DNA of 64,000 bases from JACRDG01 sp963760985. Its GTDB lineage: Bacteria > Desulfobacterota > Desulfomonilia > Desulfomonilales > Desulfomonilaceae. Location of the stretch: NCBI GenBank assembly GCA_963760985.1, contig CAVXFM010000015.1:1178001-1242000 (forward strand), in the 5' to 3' direction. Shown piece after piece: positions 46,962 to 56,420 of this stretch. The notes beneath the pieces were generated by a model that saw only the letters and a program-made list of their open reading frames with translations, was not told the origin of the DNA and ran no database searches. The position numbers were made by a program, and so were the translations under genes. The stretch's first letter is position 1; each line of letters begins with the position of its first letter.

Positions 46962-47831
46962 GTGAATCACAAAGAAGAAACAGGTTCCACACCTCACAAT
47001 GGGACGAAAGCCTCTTGGTTTTGGGGCATCCATGCCGCGCCTTCGCGGGTCTTGCGCGTGGTTCTGGCCCTGGTGCCTTTCGTCCTTTTGTTGGGTGTGT
47101 ACTTGACCGTCTCCCACATCCGGCTACAAAACAACCCGAGCGACAAACTCACCCCCACCATAGGCCGCATGGTGGACGCGGTGAAGCAAATGGCATTCAC
47201 CAAGGACAGACGGACCGGGCAGTACTTGATGCTGCACGATACCTTGTCGAGTCTGAGACGTATGCTGGTCGGTCTGGGGTTGGCCGCGATCACCGGGCTG
47301 TTTCTCGGCATTCACATGGCCGCGCTGCCGGGGTTAAGGGCCACTTTTTCACCAGTGATTACTTTTTTGTCCATCATACCGCCCCTTTCCATCCTCCCGA
47401 TCTTGTTTATCATCTTCGGGGTGGACGAGTTGGGCAAAACCATGTTGATCTTTCTGGGATCTTTATTTGTGATCACGCGCGACATTTCCGAGGAGACCCA
47501 GAAGATTCCTCAGGAGCAAATAGTAAAGGCTTTGACGCTTGGGGCCTCTCAAATTCAGGTATTGTTTGAGATATTGCTGCCCCAGATCCTGCCCTGTCTC
47601 CTGGTTGCGGTTCGCCTGTGCCTCGGCGCTGCGTGGTTGTTTCTCATTGCTTCCGAGGCAATTGCGTCCACAGATGGGCTTGGGTATCGGATATTCCTGG
47701 TCAGACGCTATCTTGCCATGGATGTGATCATCCCTTACGTGCTCTGGATCACCGTGTTGGGCTACTGCATGGATACCGCGCTGAGACTGGCACTCCGATG
47801 GAAGTATCCGTGGTATGTGACCTCTGAATAG
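46962..47831 (+). CDS. ABC transporter permease (SsuC/TauC/NrtB type)
   Basis: 289 residues, about six transmembrane helices. The coupling-helix (EAA) motif lies in KALTLGASQIQVLFEILLPQ, and the region FLSIIPPLSILPILFIIFGV is typical. The N-terminal 35 residues are polar and cytoplasmic. It forms the channel for the binding protein encoded before it, and the next gene starts 6 bases after, so the three form an operon. Confidence 0.92.
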   Translation: MNHKEETGSTPHNGTKASWFWGIHAAPSRVLRVVLALVPFVLLLGVYLTVSHIRLQNNPSDKLTPTIGRMVDAVKQMAFTKDRRTGQYLMLHDTLSSLRRMLVGLGLAAITGLFLGIHMAALPGLRATFSPVITFLSIIPPLSILPILFIIFGVDELGKTMLIFLGSLFVITRDISEETQKIPQEQIVKALTLGASQIQVLFEILLPQILPCLLVAVRLCLGAAWLFLIASEAIASTDGLGYRIFLVRRYLAMDVIIPYVLWITVLGYCMDTALRLALRWKYPWYVTSE

Positions 47832-47837
47832 GGCGAC

Positions 47838-48755
47838 ATGAAGACGATCGAAGATCTCAAGAACCATTGCCTTCTTTTTGTTACCGACACGTACAAGGCG
47901 TACGGCAAGAAGCTCGTCCTCCGGGACATCGATCTTGCGGTGGCACAAAGGGAGCTTTGTACGGTGGTCGGGCCGAGTGGCTGCGGAAAATCCACACTGC
48001 TACGCCTGGTCCTCGGCCAGGAGAAACCCACCAAGGGCACCATCCTCATAGATGGACAGCCAGTGGGGTATCCCGGGCCTGATCGAGGCATCGTGTATCA
48101 GAAATACTCGTTGTTTCCTCATTTGTCCGTGCTGGATAACGTGATGTTGGGCAAGCGGCTCAACGCGGGTCTTATGGACAGGTTCCGTTTCAAAAAGGCA
48201 TTTTACGATGAGGCTATGTACTTTCTTGACAAGGTAAAACTATCGGAACATTCGGGAAAGTACCCTCATGAGCTTTCAGGGGGAATGCAACAGCGGGTCG
48301 CGCTTGCACAAACCCTCATTATGAAGCCCAAGATACTCCTCATGGACGAGCCCTTCGGCGCGCTAGACCCGGGAACTCGGGAGGACATGCAGGTGTTTCT
48401 GCTCAAGCTCTGGGAAGAGTTTGAGATGACCATCTTTTTTGTCACACACGATCTCGAGGAAGCCGTATTCCTCGGTACGCGCATATTCGTGCTCTCGCAT
48501 TACTATTCGGACTCCCTCGGGCAGAGCATTCCCAATGGTGGTGCGCGTATTGTGTCCGACTATCCTTTGCCGCGCAGGGCATTCTCCACCACGGTCAAGC
48601 AATCTGCTCAATTCTCCAAGCTTATCCAACAAATCAGGCAAGAAGGTTTTGATCCCACGCATCGGCAACGAGTTACGGAATTCAATCTCAAACATCCGGA
48701 TTCCTTCCAGACTTTGAATGACCGCGAATGGGACGACAGCAATCTCACTGAATAG
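47838..48755 (+). CDS. ABC transporter ATP-binding protein (SsuB/TauB/NrtD type)
   Basis: 305 residues. Walker A GPSGCGKSTLLRL, Q-loop VYQKYSLFPHLSVLDNV, signature LSGGMQQRVALAQTL, Walker B ILLMDEPFGALDPGTRE and H-loop FFVTHDLEEAVFLG. The C-terminal 75 residues are an extension with a basic/polar stretch, longer than in most relatives. It powers the importer encoded in the same operon. Repeats B and A follow the stop. Confidence 0.94.
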   Translation: MKTIEDLKNHCLLFVTDTYKAYGKKLVLRDIDLAVAQRELCTVVGPSGCGKSTLLRLVLGQEKPTKGTILIDGQPVGYPGPDRGIVYQKYSLFPHLSVLDNVMLGKRLNAGLMDRFRFKKAFYDEAMYFLDKVKLSEHSGKYPHELSGGMQQRVALAQTLIMKPKILLMDEPFGALDPGTREDMQVFLLKLWEEFEMTIFFVTHDLEEAVFLGTRIFVLSHYYSDSLGQSIPNGGARIVSDYPLPRRAFSTTVKQSAQFSKLIQQIRQEGFDPTHRQRVTEFNLKHPDSFQTLNDREWDDSNLTE

Positions 48756-48782
48756 GCCTTTGCAAACGGGCAAGCCGGTGGA

Positions 48783-48883
48783 GCTGGGGTCCCCTGAACG
48801 AAGATCCGACGCCTCTGCGTCGCTCGCGAAGAAGCGAGACCCTCCGACGCCATAGAAGAGTCACACAGACAAAACCTTTGGCA
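48783..48883 (+). repeat. Repeat B (full copy) joined to repeat A
   Basis: GTCCCCTGAACGAAGATCCG, then CTCTGCGTCGCTCGCGAAGA, GACGCCATAGAAGAGTCACA and CAGACAAAACCTTTGGCAG. It matches the copy at 62250 across about 100 bases and runs directly into repeat A. Confidence 0.8.
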
Positions 48884-49043
48884 GCTCTCATGACCTGGGG
48901 GGTCACAACGAACCATGAAAATGGCACCCTGTCCGGCGACCAGCGGGAGCTGGCAAGTGACTGAAGTTCTTGGGGATGTACTTTTGGGGGAAGGCCCTTC
49001 TTGAAAGAAGGGCCTTCCCCCGAAAGTACATTTTCATAGGAAC
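48884..49043 (+). repeat. Repeat A, copy 5, with an extended compensated stem
   Basis: Here the left flank of the central hairpin is GTACTTTTGGGGG and the right flank is CCCCCGAAAGTAC, so the stem extends with new matching bases not found in other copies. Loop TTGAAA. The rest of the 48756-49273 gap has no gene. Confidence 0.92.
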
Positions 49044-49273
49044 CAGTATATACCGGCAAAACGGAATCGGTCGTACTTGATTTTGCCGCCACGGCACCAC
49101 AAAACCGAGGCTTTTCTCCTGAATCCGGCCCAATTTTGGTAACCGCGGTGTGCGGACTTTCCGCGTCATGGGATACAATTTTCGCTCAAGTTACACGGTA
49201 TTCGGATTTCTCCGTGGACACAGGCAGCGCTTTGCACTATCTTCGCGACAAGTTACGCAGAAAGGAGTCACTC

Positions 49274-49825
49274 ATGAGAGTTGACACGTGGGCCAAAGGC
49301 CTGTTAGCGACAGCGGTGTGTCTCATGCTGCTGTGCGTTTTTTCCGTTCCTTCACGTGCCGCGGATTTCAAGGTAGGGAAGATCAATCTTGCGGATGTGT
49401 ACCGAGGCTCGAAGAAGCTCAAGGACGCGGCACAAGAACTGAAACAAATGCAATTGGACGCAGAGGCCAAAATGGGCCCTTTGAAGGAAGGGGTCGCCAA
49501 AATCCATGAGCAGTTGAAAGCCGGTGGAAAGACTCTGAAGAAGGAAGAGAAGGACAAGCTGGAAACAGCTCTGAAAGAAAAAGTGCAGGAAATTGAAAAC
49601 CAACAACAGACCCTGCGAGCAAAACTCACTTTCAAGCAAAAATCCATTCAGAACGTCCTCGTAGGGCAGATTCGTGACGTGATCAAGAAGATCGGGGAAA
49701 AAGAAGGTTTGTCGGCTATTTTCAGCTCTGAAACGCTGCTCTATTCTGCCGGTGTCCCTGACCTCACCGCACAGGCGATCAAGGAACTCGAGACTATGCC
49801 TGCGCTCGAGGCCCCCAAGCAATAG
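49274..49825 (+). CDS. OmpH/Skp-family periplasmic chaperone
   Basis: 183 residues. A signal peptide with hydrophobic core (LLATAVCLMLLCVFSV) ends near SRAA. The mature part begins KVGKINLADVYRGSKKLKDA and has a long charged coiled coil (about 45-140) followed by VIKKIGEKEGLSAIFSS, the family pattern. Skp-type chaperones carry unfolded outer-membrane proteins across the periplasm. AAGGAG lies just before the ATG at 49274. bamA or lpxD, its usual neighbours, are not present. Confidence 0.9.
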   Translation: MRVDTWAKGLLATAVCLMLLCVFSVPSRAADFKVGKINLADVYRGSKKLKDAAQELKQMQLDAEAKMGPLKEGVAKIHEQLKAGGKTLKKEEKDKLETALKEKVQEIENQQQTLRAKLTFKQKSIQNVLVGQIRDVIKKIGEKEGLSAIFSSETLLYSAGVPDLTAQAIKELETMPALEAPKQ

Positions 49826-50277
49826 CGACATTGCGGTAGGTCTGTGGCGTGAGCACAAGAATAGTGGCCAGTTGTCCGGGAGTGGACGGCCAAAACCGTC
49901 TGCTCTTGTGCCTCTTCCGTCATTCCCGCGTACGCGGAAATCCAGCGTGTCGCCTTCTTTGCTGGATTCTCACTTTCGTCGGAATGACGGACTTGCAGGC
50001 CGCACTTCTGGCAAGACTTGTGGAAGCGCGTAGAATTTCTTTGCGTCTCTGTGCGTACGGAATGCGGAACGGTTTCGTCCGCGCGAGGCACAGGTATTGG
50101 GCTGGTTTCAGTTCTCGATTGAGTGGTTTAGTGACCATTTACCGCAAGATTGTAGTAGGATAATGATAATAGGTTGAAGAAACCAAGCCGACGGGTGGTC
50201 AGGGACGGATTATTTTTGCCGCGTGCAGTACCCGGCCCCCTGATCGAGACAACCGCACTTGTAAAGAAGAGATTCCT
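49826..50277. other. Intergenic region before the lipoate ligase fusion
   Basis: Holds the inverted-repeat element at 49917-49990. Otherwise no gene or RNA seen. Confidence 0.4.
49917..49990. repeat. GTCATTCC-type inverted repeat element
   Basis: CCGTCATTCCCGCG and GGAATGACGG at the two ends, with inner CCAGCGTGT / GCTGGATTCT arms. This style of element is spread through many proteobacterial genomes. Confidence 0.65.
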
Positions 50278-51855
50278 TTGCCTACTCTCAGACTTCTCGA
50301 CACCGGGCACCTCCCGGCAGCAGCCAACATGGCGCTGGACCGAATAATTCTGGAAGAAGTGGAGTCCCGCGCAAGTATTCCCACCCTGCGTTTCCTGCAA
50401 TTCAGACCGGCCGCGGCCCTGGTGGGTTATCACCAGGATGTCAACCTCGAAATCCGCAAGGACTACTGCGACGCGATGGGCATTGAGGTGAATCGCCGTT
50501 TGACCGGGGGAGGGAGCATTCTGTTTCAGGAATCCGCGCTCGGCTGGGAGCTTTTCGGCCGACTTGATGAAGAGCCTTTTCGCGGATCGTACGGAACGAT
50601 TCTCCAACGGATATGTGACACCGCTGCCGCGGGTCTTTCACGACTCGGCATTGCCGCGCGCTTCAGGCCGCGGAACGACATTGAGATTAACGGACGGAAG
50701 ATCTCCGGCACCGGCGGTGCGGCCCTTTCTCGTGCCGCAATGTTTCAGGGAACCGTATTGATCGAAAACGAGGTGGAAGCCTTTCTTAAGGCGCTTCGTG
50801 TGCCTGTGGAAAAGTTGAAAAAGCGCGAGATCGAATCGTTGATGGAGCGGATCTGTTTCTTGTCGGATCTGGTGAAGCCGGTTCCGTCCGTTGAGACGCT
50901 CAAACGCCACATGGCTTCCGAGTTCGCTGAGCGACTGGGCGTGGATCTGGTACCCGGGCCATTGACTCCCGCAGAAGAGCAACGCCTTGGCCAAGAATTG
51001 CCATATTTCCGCAGCCCTCAATGGGTGATGTCTCGATCGCGACCCGCGCGGGAGCGCGATCCGATTCGTTCGATCATGCAAACAGAGGCAGGAACGGTCC
51101 GAGTCCACCTGTGGCTGGCCCCTGGAGGACGCCATGTGCGGCAGGCCCTCATATCCGGCGATTTTTTCGCAATTCCCTCGAGGCTTGTGCACGATCTCGA
51201 AGCAGCCTTGGTCGGAGCGCCGGCCCAGCCTGACCGCGTACGGGACACGGTGATTTCTTTCCTGAGTCAGGACCATGGTGAGGTAATTGGTATCAGCACA
51301 CGAAAGATGGCTGATACCATTGCCAACGCGCTTGAGCGGCTCTCATTGCTGGACAGGACGTTCTTACTGTCTGAGGTGAACGAGCTGTTTCTCGTAAATC
51401 TCTCGCCCAAGGAAGTGTCTTGTCATAAGCCCAGATGGCTGCTCTTGCCGTATTGCTCAAAGAGTCTGTCCTGTCAGTATCGATCCGTGCCGGGGTGCGA
51501 TCAGTGCGGCTTGTGCGAGATCGGAGATTGCAGCGAAATGGCCAGGCAATTCGACATGATTCCTCTTACGGTACAGAGCTTTGAGCACCTCATGACCATC
51601 CTCCAGGAAACCTGCGCGCGGGAAGACGGCATGTACGTGGGGTCGTGTTGTGAGGCATTCTACGCGAAACATCAAACAGAGATGGAACAGGTCCCGGCAC
51701 GCGGGATCTTGGTCAATCTTGACTCCACCACGTGTTACGATCTCGGCAAGGGCACTGACGCGTATCAGGGACGTTTTGATAATCAGACGTCTCTCAACGT
51801 GGATCTTATCGAGAAAACCCTGAAATACTTGCATGGTTACCATTCCACCTTTTGA
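50278..51855 (+). CDS. Lipoate-protein ligase A-like domain fused to DUF116
   Basis: 525 residues. The N-terminal part (about 1-250) is LplA-type: LVGYHQDVNLEI, RRLTGGGSILFQESALGW and NDIEINGRKISGTGGAALSR with the conserved catalytic-site Lys. A middle part (about 250-390) resembles the LplA accessory domain. The C-terminal part (about 395-525) is DUF116 with a Cys cluster (LPYCSKSLSCQY, CDQCGLCEIGDC) and GSCCEAFYAK, likely binding metal. LplA attaches lipoate or octanoate to carrier domains. The start is a TTG with AAGAAGAG before it. The end overlaps the next gene by 23 bases, so they are co-translated. Confidence 0.88.
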   Translation: MPTLRLLDTGHLPAAANMALDRIILEEVESRASIPTLRFLQFRPAAALVGYHQDVNLEIRKDYCDAMGIEVNRRLTGGGSILFQESALGWELFGRLDEEPFRGSYGTILQRICDTAAAGLSRLGIAARFRPRNDIEINGRKISGTGGAALSRAAMFQGTVLIENEVEAFLKALRVPVEKLKKREIESLMERICFLSDLVKPVPSVETLKRHMASEFAERLGVDLVPGPLTPAEEQRLGQELPYFRSPQWVMSRSRPARERDPIRSIMQTEAGTVRVHLWLAPGGRHVRQALISGDFFAIPSRLVHDLEAALVGAPAQPDRVRDTVISFLSQDHGEVIGISTRKMADTIANALERLSLLDRTFLLSEVNELFLVNLSPKEVSCHKPRWLLLPYCSKSLSCQYRSVPGCDQCGLCEIGDCSEMARQFDMIPLTVQSFEHLMTILQETCAREDGMYVGSCCEAFYAKHQTEMEQVPARGILVNLDSTTCYDLGKGTDAYQGRFDNQTSLNVDLIEKTLKYLHGYHSTF

Positions 51856-52966
51856 CCTTCTTGTCGTAGGCGCAGGACCCGCGGGATCCAGTGCTGCCAT
51901 TGCCGCTGCTTCCGAAGGCGTGTCAACGCTCCTGATAGACGCAAAGGCGCGGATAGGCGAGCCGTCTCATTGCGGAGAGTTTGTCCCTGCGAAACTGTTC
52001 GCAGAGCACGGACTGGACCGAGCCTGTATCATGAATCGCGTCGAGTTCATGGAAACGCGCATCGTTTCCTCGGATCCGGTTCGGTCGAGTGATCTTGCCA
52101 GTCAGCCGCAGGATCGCGGGGAACACATCGTATCCTCATCGGAAACGCGTTCTTCCGGCTTCATCGTAGACCGTGTGCGATTCGATCGTGACCTGGCGCG
52201 CGCTGCTGCTGCCCAAGGGGTGCTTGTGCTTTGTGCCGCGAGGCTGCTGAAGCGTGAAGGCCGCATATGGGTCTTCCGACATAATCGGCAAACGCACTCA
52301 GTGCAGCCTCGACTTGTGATCGCGGCTGACGGAGCCGCGTCTTCTGTGGCAACAGCGTTGGGCATGCGCAGGCCCGCGTTTCTCCGCGGGGTCCAGGTGG
52401 AAGCGCCTCTGACCGAGGCTTCCGACCGTTGTCTCGTATATCTCGACCGAGATTTCGTGGGCGGGTACGGATGGGTGTTTCCCAAGAAAATTTCCGCGAA
52501 TGTGGGCCTTGGAACGGTCGTGGGCCTGGAGAAGAGTCCCGCGATTCTCTTGGACGCGTTCCTTGAAAGATTGATTTATGAGGGAGTAATCCGGCCGGGG
52601 AGACTCACCATGTCAGCAGGTCTGATCCCGGTGTCAGGGATGAGATCGGAACTGGTGAGAGACAACGTGTTGTTCTGCGGCGATGCAGCCGGGCTTACGC
52701 ATGCGATCACCGGCGCGGGAATTCCCCAGGCGGTGGTGTCCGGTACCATGGCCGGACGTTTTGCCGCGCGGTCTTTGAAAACCGGCTCTGACCAGCCTCT
52801 CTTGGACTACCAAACTGAAATACAGGCCATGTACAGGGGAGTGCTCGGCCACGCACACTCCAAGAGGGACCTCATGACGCAATTGTGGAATGTGCCTGAT
52901 TTTCTGAGCACGTGCGAAGAGACCTGGATCGGTTGCAAAGGGTACCGGAAGCGCGTCAGATCTTGA
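51833..52966 (+). CDS. Geranylgeranyl-reductase-family FAD oxidoreductase
   Basis: 377 residues. FAD Rossmann motif LVVGAGPAGSSAAIAA at the N-terminus, a conserved Cys in HCGEFVPAKL, RLVIAADGAASSVA and the second FAD motif VLFCGDAAGLTHAITGAGIP. The YGWVFPKK motif is typical of this family. Members reduce isoprenoid double bonds, and one branch (LipT) is found with lipoate-assembly genes. Because its start overlaps a lipoate ligase gene, a role in that pathway is plausible but not proven. Confidence 0.85.
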   Translation: MVTIPPFDLLVVGAGPAGSSAAIAAASEGVSTLLIDAKARIGEPSHCGEFVPAKLFAEHGLDRACIMNRVEFMETRIVSSDPVRSSDLASQPQDRGEHIVSSSETRSSGFIVDRVRFDRDLARAAAAQGVLVLCAARLLKREGRIWVFRHNRQTHSVQPRLVIAADGAASSVATALGMRRPAFLRGVQVEAPLTEASDRCLVYLDRDFVGGYGWVFPKKISANVGLGTVVGLEKSPAILLDAFLERLIYEGVIRPGRLTMSAGLIPVSGMRSELVRDNVLFCGDAAGLTHAITGAGIPQAVVSGTMAGRFAARSLKTGSDQPLLDYQTEIQAMYRGVLGHAHSKRDLMTQLWNVPDFLSTCEETWIGCKGYRKRVRS

Positions 52967-53237
52967 AAGAGATGCAGAGGGAAGCAGAAGCAGCGGCAAG
53001 ACCGCGTCGGGGGGCGACTTAAAGGTGGTGTTATAACGGTATGTTATCTCAGGAAGGCCGTCTCGGAATGGTGTATCGACGCGGTCATGTCCAAGTCGTT
53101 CCTGGTCACGGTGCGCTTTCCATGCAACTTCTTTTGAACTTGACATGAGCGTGAAAGCTTTGCTAGACGATAAGCAGAGGTGAAGAGAGTCAGTCAGCCC
53201 ATTTTCCCACCAACGATACAACCGACAGGTGTCAGTA

Positions 53238-53744
53238 ATGGAGGCGGTGATTGTCCTGAATGCCGGTTATGAATTCCTGGGACTGGTATCATGGCAACGC
53301 GCCATGACCCTTCTGTTCAACGGAAAGGTAGAAGTCGTCAAGGAATCCACGAGGATGGTGCGCACCGTTTCTCGCACGTTTCGCGTGCCCGCGGTGATTC
53401 GCCTCATCAAGTTCATCCGCCAGATTTACAAGAGAGAAGTCCCGTTTTCACGCAGGAATATCCTCATTCGCGATGGACATGACTGCCAGTATTGCGGACG
53501 CGAATTCATCGGGTCCGAACTTACCGTGGATCATATCGTTCCCAAGGTCCAAGGCGGTTCAAACGAATGGATCAATGTGGTGGCCTGCTGTCGCGCGTGT
53601 AATACCATGAAAGGGGGACGAACGCCCAGGCAAGCGGGAATGCAATTGGTACGCAAGCCGTTCAAGCCAACTATTATGGAATTTATCAACCTGTATCTCA
53701 GAAGAAGATTCGGAGTGGATTTGTCAGAGCTTTTGGATTTCTGA
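53238..53744 (+). CDS. HNH endonuclease family protein
   Basis: 168 residues. The HNH/zinc unit (about 75-135): CQYCG, TVDHIVPKVQGGSNEWINVV with the catalytic His, and CCRACNTMKG. The N-terminal part VLNAGYEFLGLVSWQRAMTL is typical of the small HNH proteins found singly in many bacteria. Role unknown; possibly DNA repair. ATG at 53238 with AGGTG before it. Confidence 0.87.
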   Translation: MEAVIVLNAGYEFLGLVSWQRAMTLLFNGKVEVVKESTRMVRTVSRTFRVPAVIRLIKFIRQIYKREVPFSRRNILIRDGHDCQYCGREFIGSELTVDHIVPKVQGGSNEWINVVACCRACNTMKGGRTPRQAGMQLVRKPFKPTIMEFINLYLRRRFGVDLSELLDF

Positions 53745-54392
53745 TCCGGGGAAATTCGCGGAGATCGGGCGGCCCACCGCGATTTTTTCATTGACACGAG
53801 ACAGCGCTGTGATAAAGACGGGGGCACTTCTCAACATACTTTTCCATCCCAGTGGAATACACGCAAACGGCCATTTAGATGCCGTTTTCGTGCTTTTAGG
53901 CCCTGTTGATGTGTGCCTCCGCCTCTCTCAGCGTCAATCAAATCGTTTTCGATCCTACCATATAGAGTGCCTGCTGTTTCGCCGGCACGCTTTCGCCCAC
54001 ATCCAACCTCGAGAAGGTGTTTATGTGTATTCTTTTACGTTGTCAATAGTTTTTTGCATATTCCCATGTGGTTGGCTCATTTTTCTATAATATAGATCAC
54101 TCAAACCGTAGGTAGTGCTTTAGGTTATTCCCTGCGACCACGCGGGTACGCGCGGGGCGTATTGGGCTTGCTCGGGAACCCCCGATCATGGTAGATTCCC
54201 CGGACAAGCCGCTTCAGAGCGTTCCCGTTCCCCTTCACACGTGGTGATCCCACCGCGTTCTTCTCGAAGTCTCCTCAGGACACGGCGAGCTGGGGGGCTC
54301 CCGAACGAAGACATAAGACGCCTTGCGTCGTTCGATGGGAAAGCGCGGCCGGCCGCATTGCCGATATAGTCACGTGGCCTACATAACAGGGT
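53745..54392. other. AT-rich intergenic gap with a partial repeat B
   Basis: No gene. A TATAAT sits at 54086-54091 without a fitting -35. A partial repeat B (CCCGAACGAAGACATAAGAC) lies at about 54296-54345. Confidence 0.4.
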
Positions 54393-55124
54393 ATGAGAGT
54401 TTTCATGACCGGTGGACCGATGCAGGTCTGGCGAAGATTGCACGCGGAGACGGTCGGCACCGAAATGTACTGGTGGATCGCGCTGCAGAATGCAGCCCTC
54501 TACGAGGACATGGAGCCGCTGGTCGCCAAGTACGCGGGAGGCCGCGCACTGGACCTGGGTGCGGGACAATTGGCCTGGAAAGAATTGCTTGACCGGCATG
54601 TCCGGGAGTACATCAGCGGTGACCTCGTACCCGGGCCACGGGGGCTTGATGTGATTCTTGACGTGACAGCCGGTCTGCCTTTCGCGGATGGGAGTTTCGA
54701 CACGGTGTTTTGCTGCTCGGTCCTGGAACACACGGTCGAGCCCTGGCAGGCATTCTCGGAAATGCGTCGGGTGCTTTCACCGCGCGGGGTGGCCGTCCTT
54801 TCCGTGCCTTTCGTGTTTCCTTTGCACGACGAGCCGCATGATTATTATCGTTTTACCCTTTACGGCGTGAAGTACCTTGCTCAACAAACCGGCTTTGAAA
54901 TTGAAAAAATCGTGGTAAACGGTGGACTGTTTCATTTCTTCCTGAACCTACCATCTGCTGTGATGTCCACCATATCGGTGAGCCTGGGCGCGTGTGCACT
55001 AATTCGGCCGTTCACCCGATTCTGGCTTGCCTTGGCACGCAAATTGGATAGATTGGATCGTTTCAAGGACTTGTTCGCGTCGAATCATCTCGTGGTTCTT
55101 CGCAAAACACCCCAATCGCGTTGA
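54393..55124 (+). CDS. SAM-dependent methyltransferase (class I, Methyltransf_11)
   Basis: 243 residues. Motif I ALDLGAGQLAWKELL, then LDVTAGLPFADGSFDTVFCC and SVLEHTVEPWQAFSEMRRVL, post-motif RGVAVLSVPFVFPLHDEPHD. The C-terminal 70 residues have a hydrophobic helix (SAVMSTISVSLGACALI) that may touch the membrane. Substrate unknown. The ribosome site is weak (AGGG), so the start could be the ATG at 54420. No clear link with its neighbours. Confidence 0.85.
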   Translation: MRVFMTGGPMQVWRRLHAETVGTEMYWWIALQNAALYEDMEPLVAKYAGGRALDLGAGQLAWKELLDRHVREYISGDLVPGPRGLDVILDVTAGLPFADGSFDTVFCCSVLEHTVEPWQAFSEMRRVLSPRGVAVLSVPFVFPLHDEPHDYYRFTLYGVKYLAQQTGFEIEKIVVNGGLFHFFLNLPSAVMSTISVSLGACALIRPFTRFWLALARKLDRLDRFKDLFASNHLVVLRKTPQSR

Positions 55125-55130
55125 TGGGTT

Positions 55131-55236
55131 GCGAGAGGTTCCCTACACCAAGATTCGGCGGCTCTGCGTTGCGCGAAATGAAGGGGACTTCCGCCTTCCC
55201 GCAAGAATCAGACGGACAAAACCTTTTACAACAAGT
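55131..55236 (+). repeat. Divergent repeat B
   Basis: AAGATTCGGCGGCTCTGCGT and, later, AGACGGACAAAACCTTTTAC, matching the ends of repeat B with a divergent middle. Confidence 0.5.
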
Positions 55237-55275
55237 ATAAATAAGATGAAACGGACACGATGATGGAGGGTCTCC

Positions 55276-56269
55276 TTGCAATTGCATGCGATTGGTTTCG
55301 GATCTTTGAATCTCGACGAATTTTGGGAAGTCCCTGCGGCATTTATGAAGGACTATGGCTTGACCGCGGGTGATGAATACGTGCGAGACGTTGCCTGGTT
55401 CAAGAGCGCCTATCGCGCGTTGGCCGGTGAAGGACGGCGGGTAACTGCGGATCCTGGCGGCTCGGCTGCCAACATGATAGCCGCGCTTCACCGGATGGGC
55501 TTTGAAACGGGATTCTACGGGGCCGCGGGTCGCGACGACGCGGAAACGCTGAGACTTCTTGAGCTTGGTCGTTCGGAGAACCTGCGTGTGCGTCTGGAGG
55601 ACTTACCCTCGGGTCGATGCCTTGCGATGATCGACAAGGACGATCCCGCGCGAGACCGCTGTTTGGTCATTCTGCCCAATGCAAACGATTTCGCGGGAAG
55701 CGATGATCTGGATCTCGCGTATTTTGGGCAGGCTCAATGGGTACACTTGACGTCATTTGTCGCGCGCTGAACCTCTGGCGGCTCAGATCAGGCTCGTGCA
55801 GGGCTTGCCGAAAAACGTGAAGGTCAGTTTCGATCCTGGCGCGGTGTACGCTCCTTTGGGTCGGGACGTGTTGCTACCGATACTCTCCCGTACAGACGTC
55901 TTGTTTGTCACAAGGGAGGAGTTGGCACATTTGGCCAGTACCAGTGCCGTATCTGAGGCCGCGGCCATACTCCTGGATTTGGGAATTCGCGCGGTGGTGG
56001 TAAAAAGGGGTGCAGAGGGAATGCAGGCGTTTCTGCCGGAGAAGATCGTCAGTCAGGAAGCGATCCCTCCCCGTTATATCAAGGACCGTACCGGTGCGGG
56101 CGACGTGGCAGCGGCGGGTTTTCTCGCGGGGATGATGCAGTCTTGGAGTATTGAAGCGTGTCTTGAGTTTGCGGCTCGCGCAGCTTCCGCAAGCATCGAA
56201 GGGTACGGCCGGAGCGCATACCCTGACCGAGGTTTTATTGAACAATTTGTCAAGAAGCCTGGTGCGTGA
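55276..56269 (+). CDS. PfkB-family sugar/nucleoside kinase, frame broken near 55764
   Basis: About 330 residues. The N-terminal substrate part has DPGGSAANMIAALHRMGFET and GFYGAAGRDDAETLRL. The C-terminal part has the ATP/catalytic motif DRTGAGDVAAAGFLAGMM with the base Asp. The frame shifts at about 55764: removing one base gives SFVAAEPLAAQIRLVQ, in line with the family. Members phosphorylate ribose, adenosine, fructose or similar. The start is a TTG with GGAGGG just upstream. The EhaR-like HAD gene lies 151 bases after it. Confidence 0.87.
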
Positions 56270-56420
56270 TCTCAATCATGATGACAATCGTGCGAGTGAG
56301 CGCGTCGCACCACCATCTCGGGCTCACGTTCGTAACGAGTCTTCGGAAACGCACTGCACTACGCAACAGCCTCCTGGTCGGAAAAGCGGTTGAGAAACCT
56401 GGAGCATACGGAGGACCGAT

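Noticed and set aside
54086..54091. TATAAT as a promoter for the methyltransferase gene
   Set aside because: No -35-like hexamer at 16-19 bases, and it lies 300 bases before the gene.
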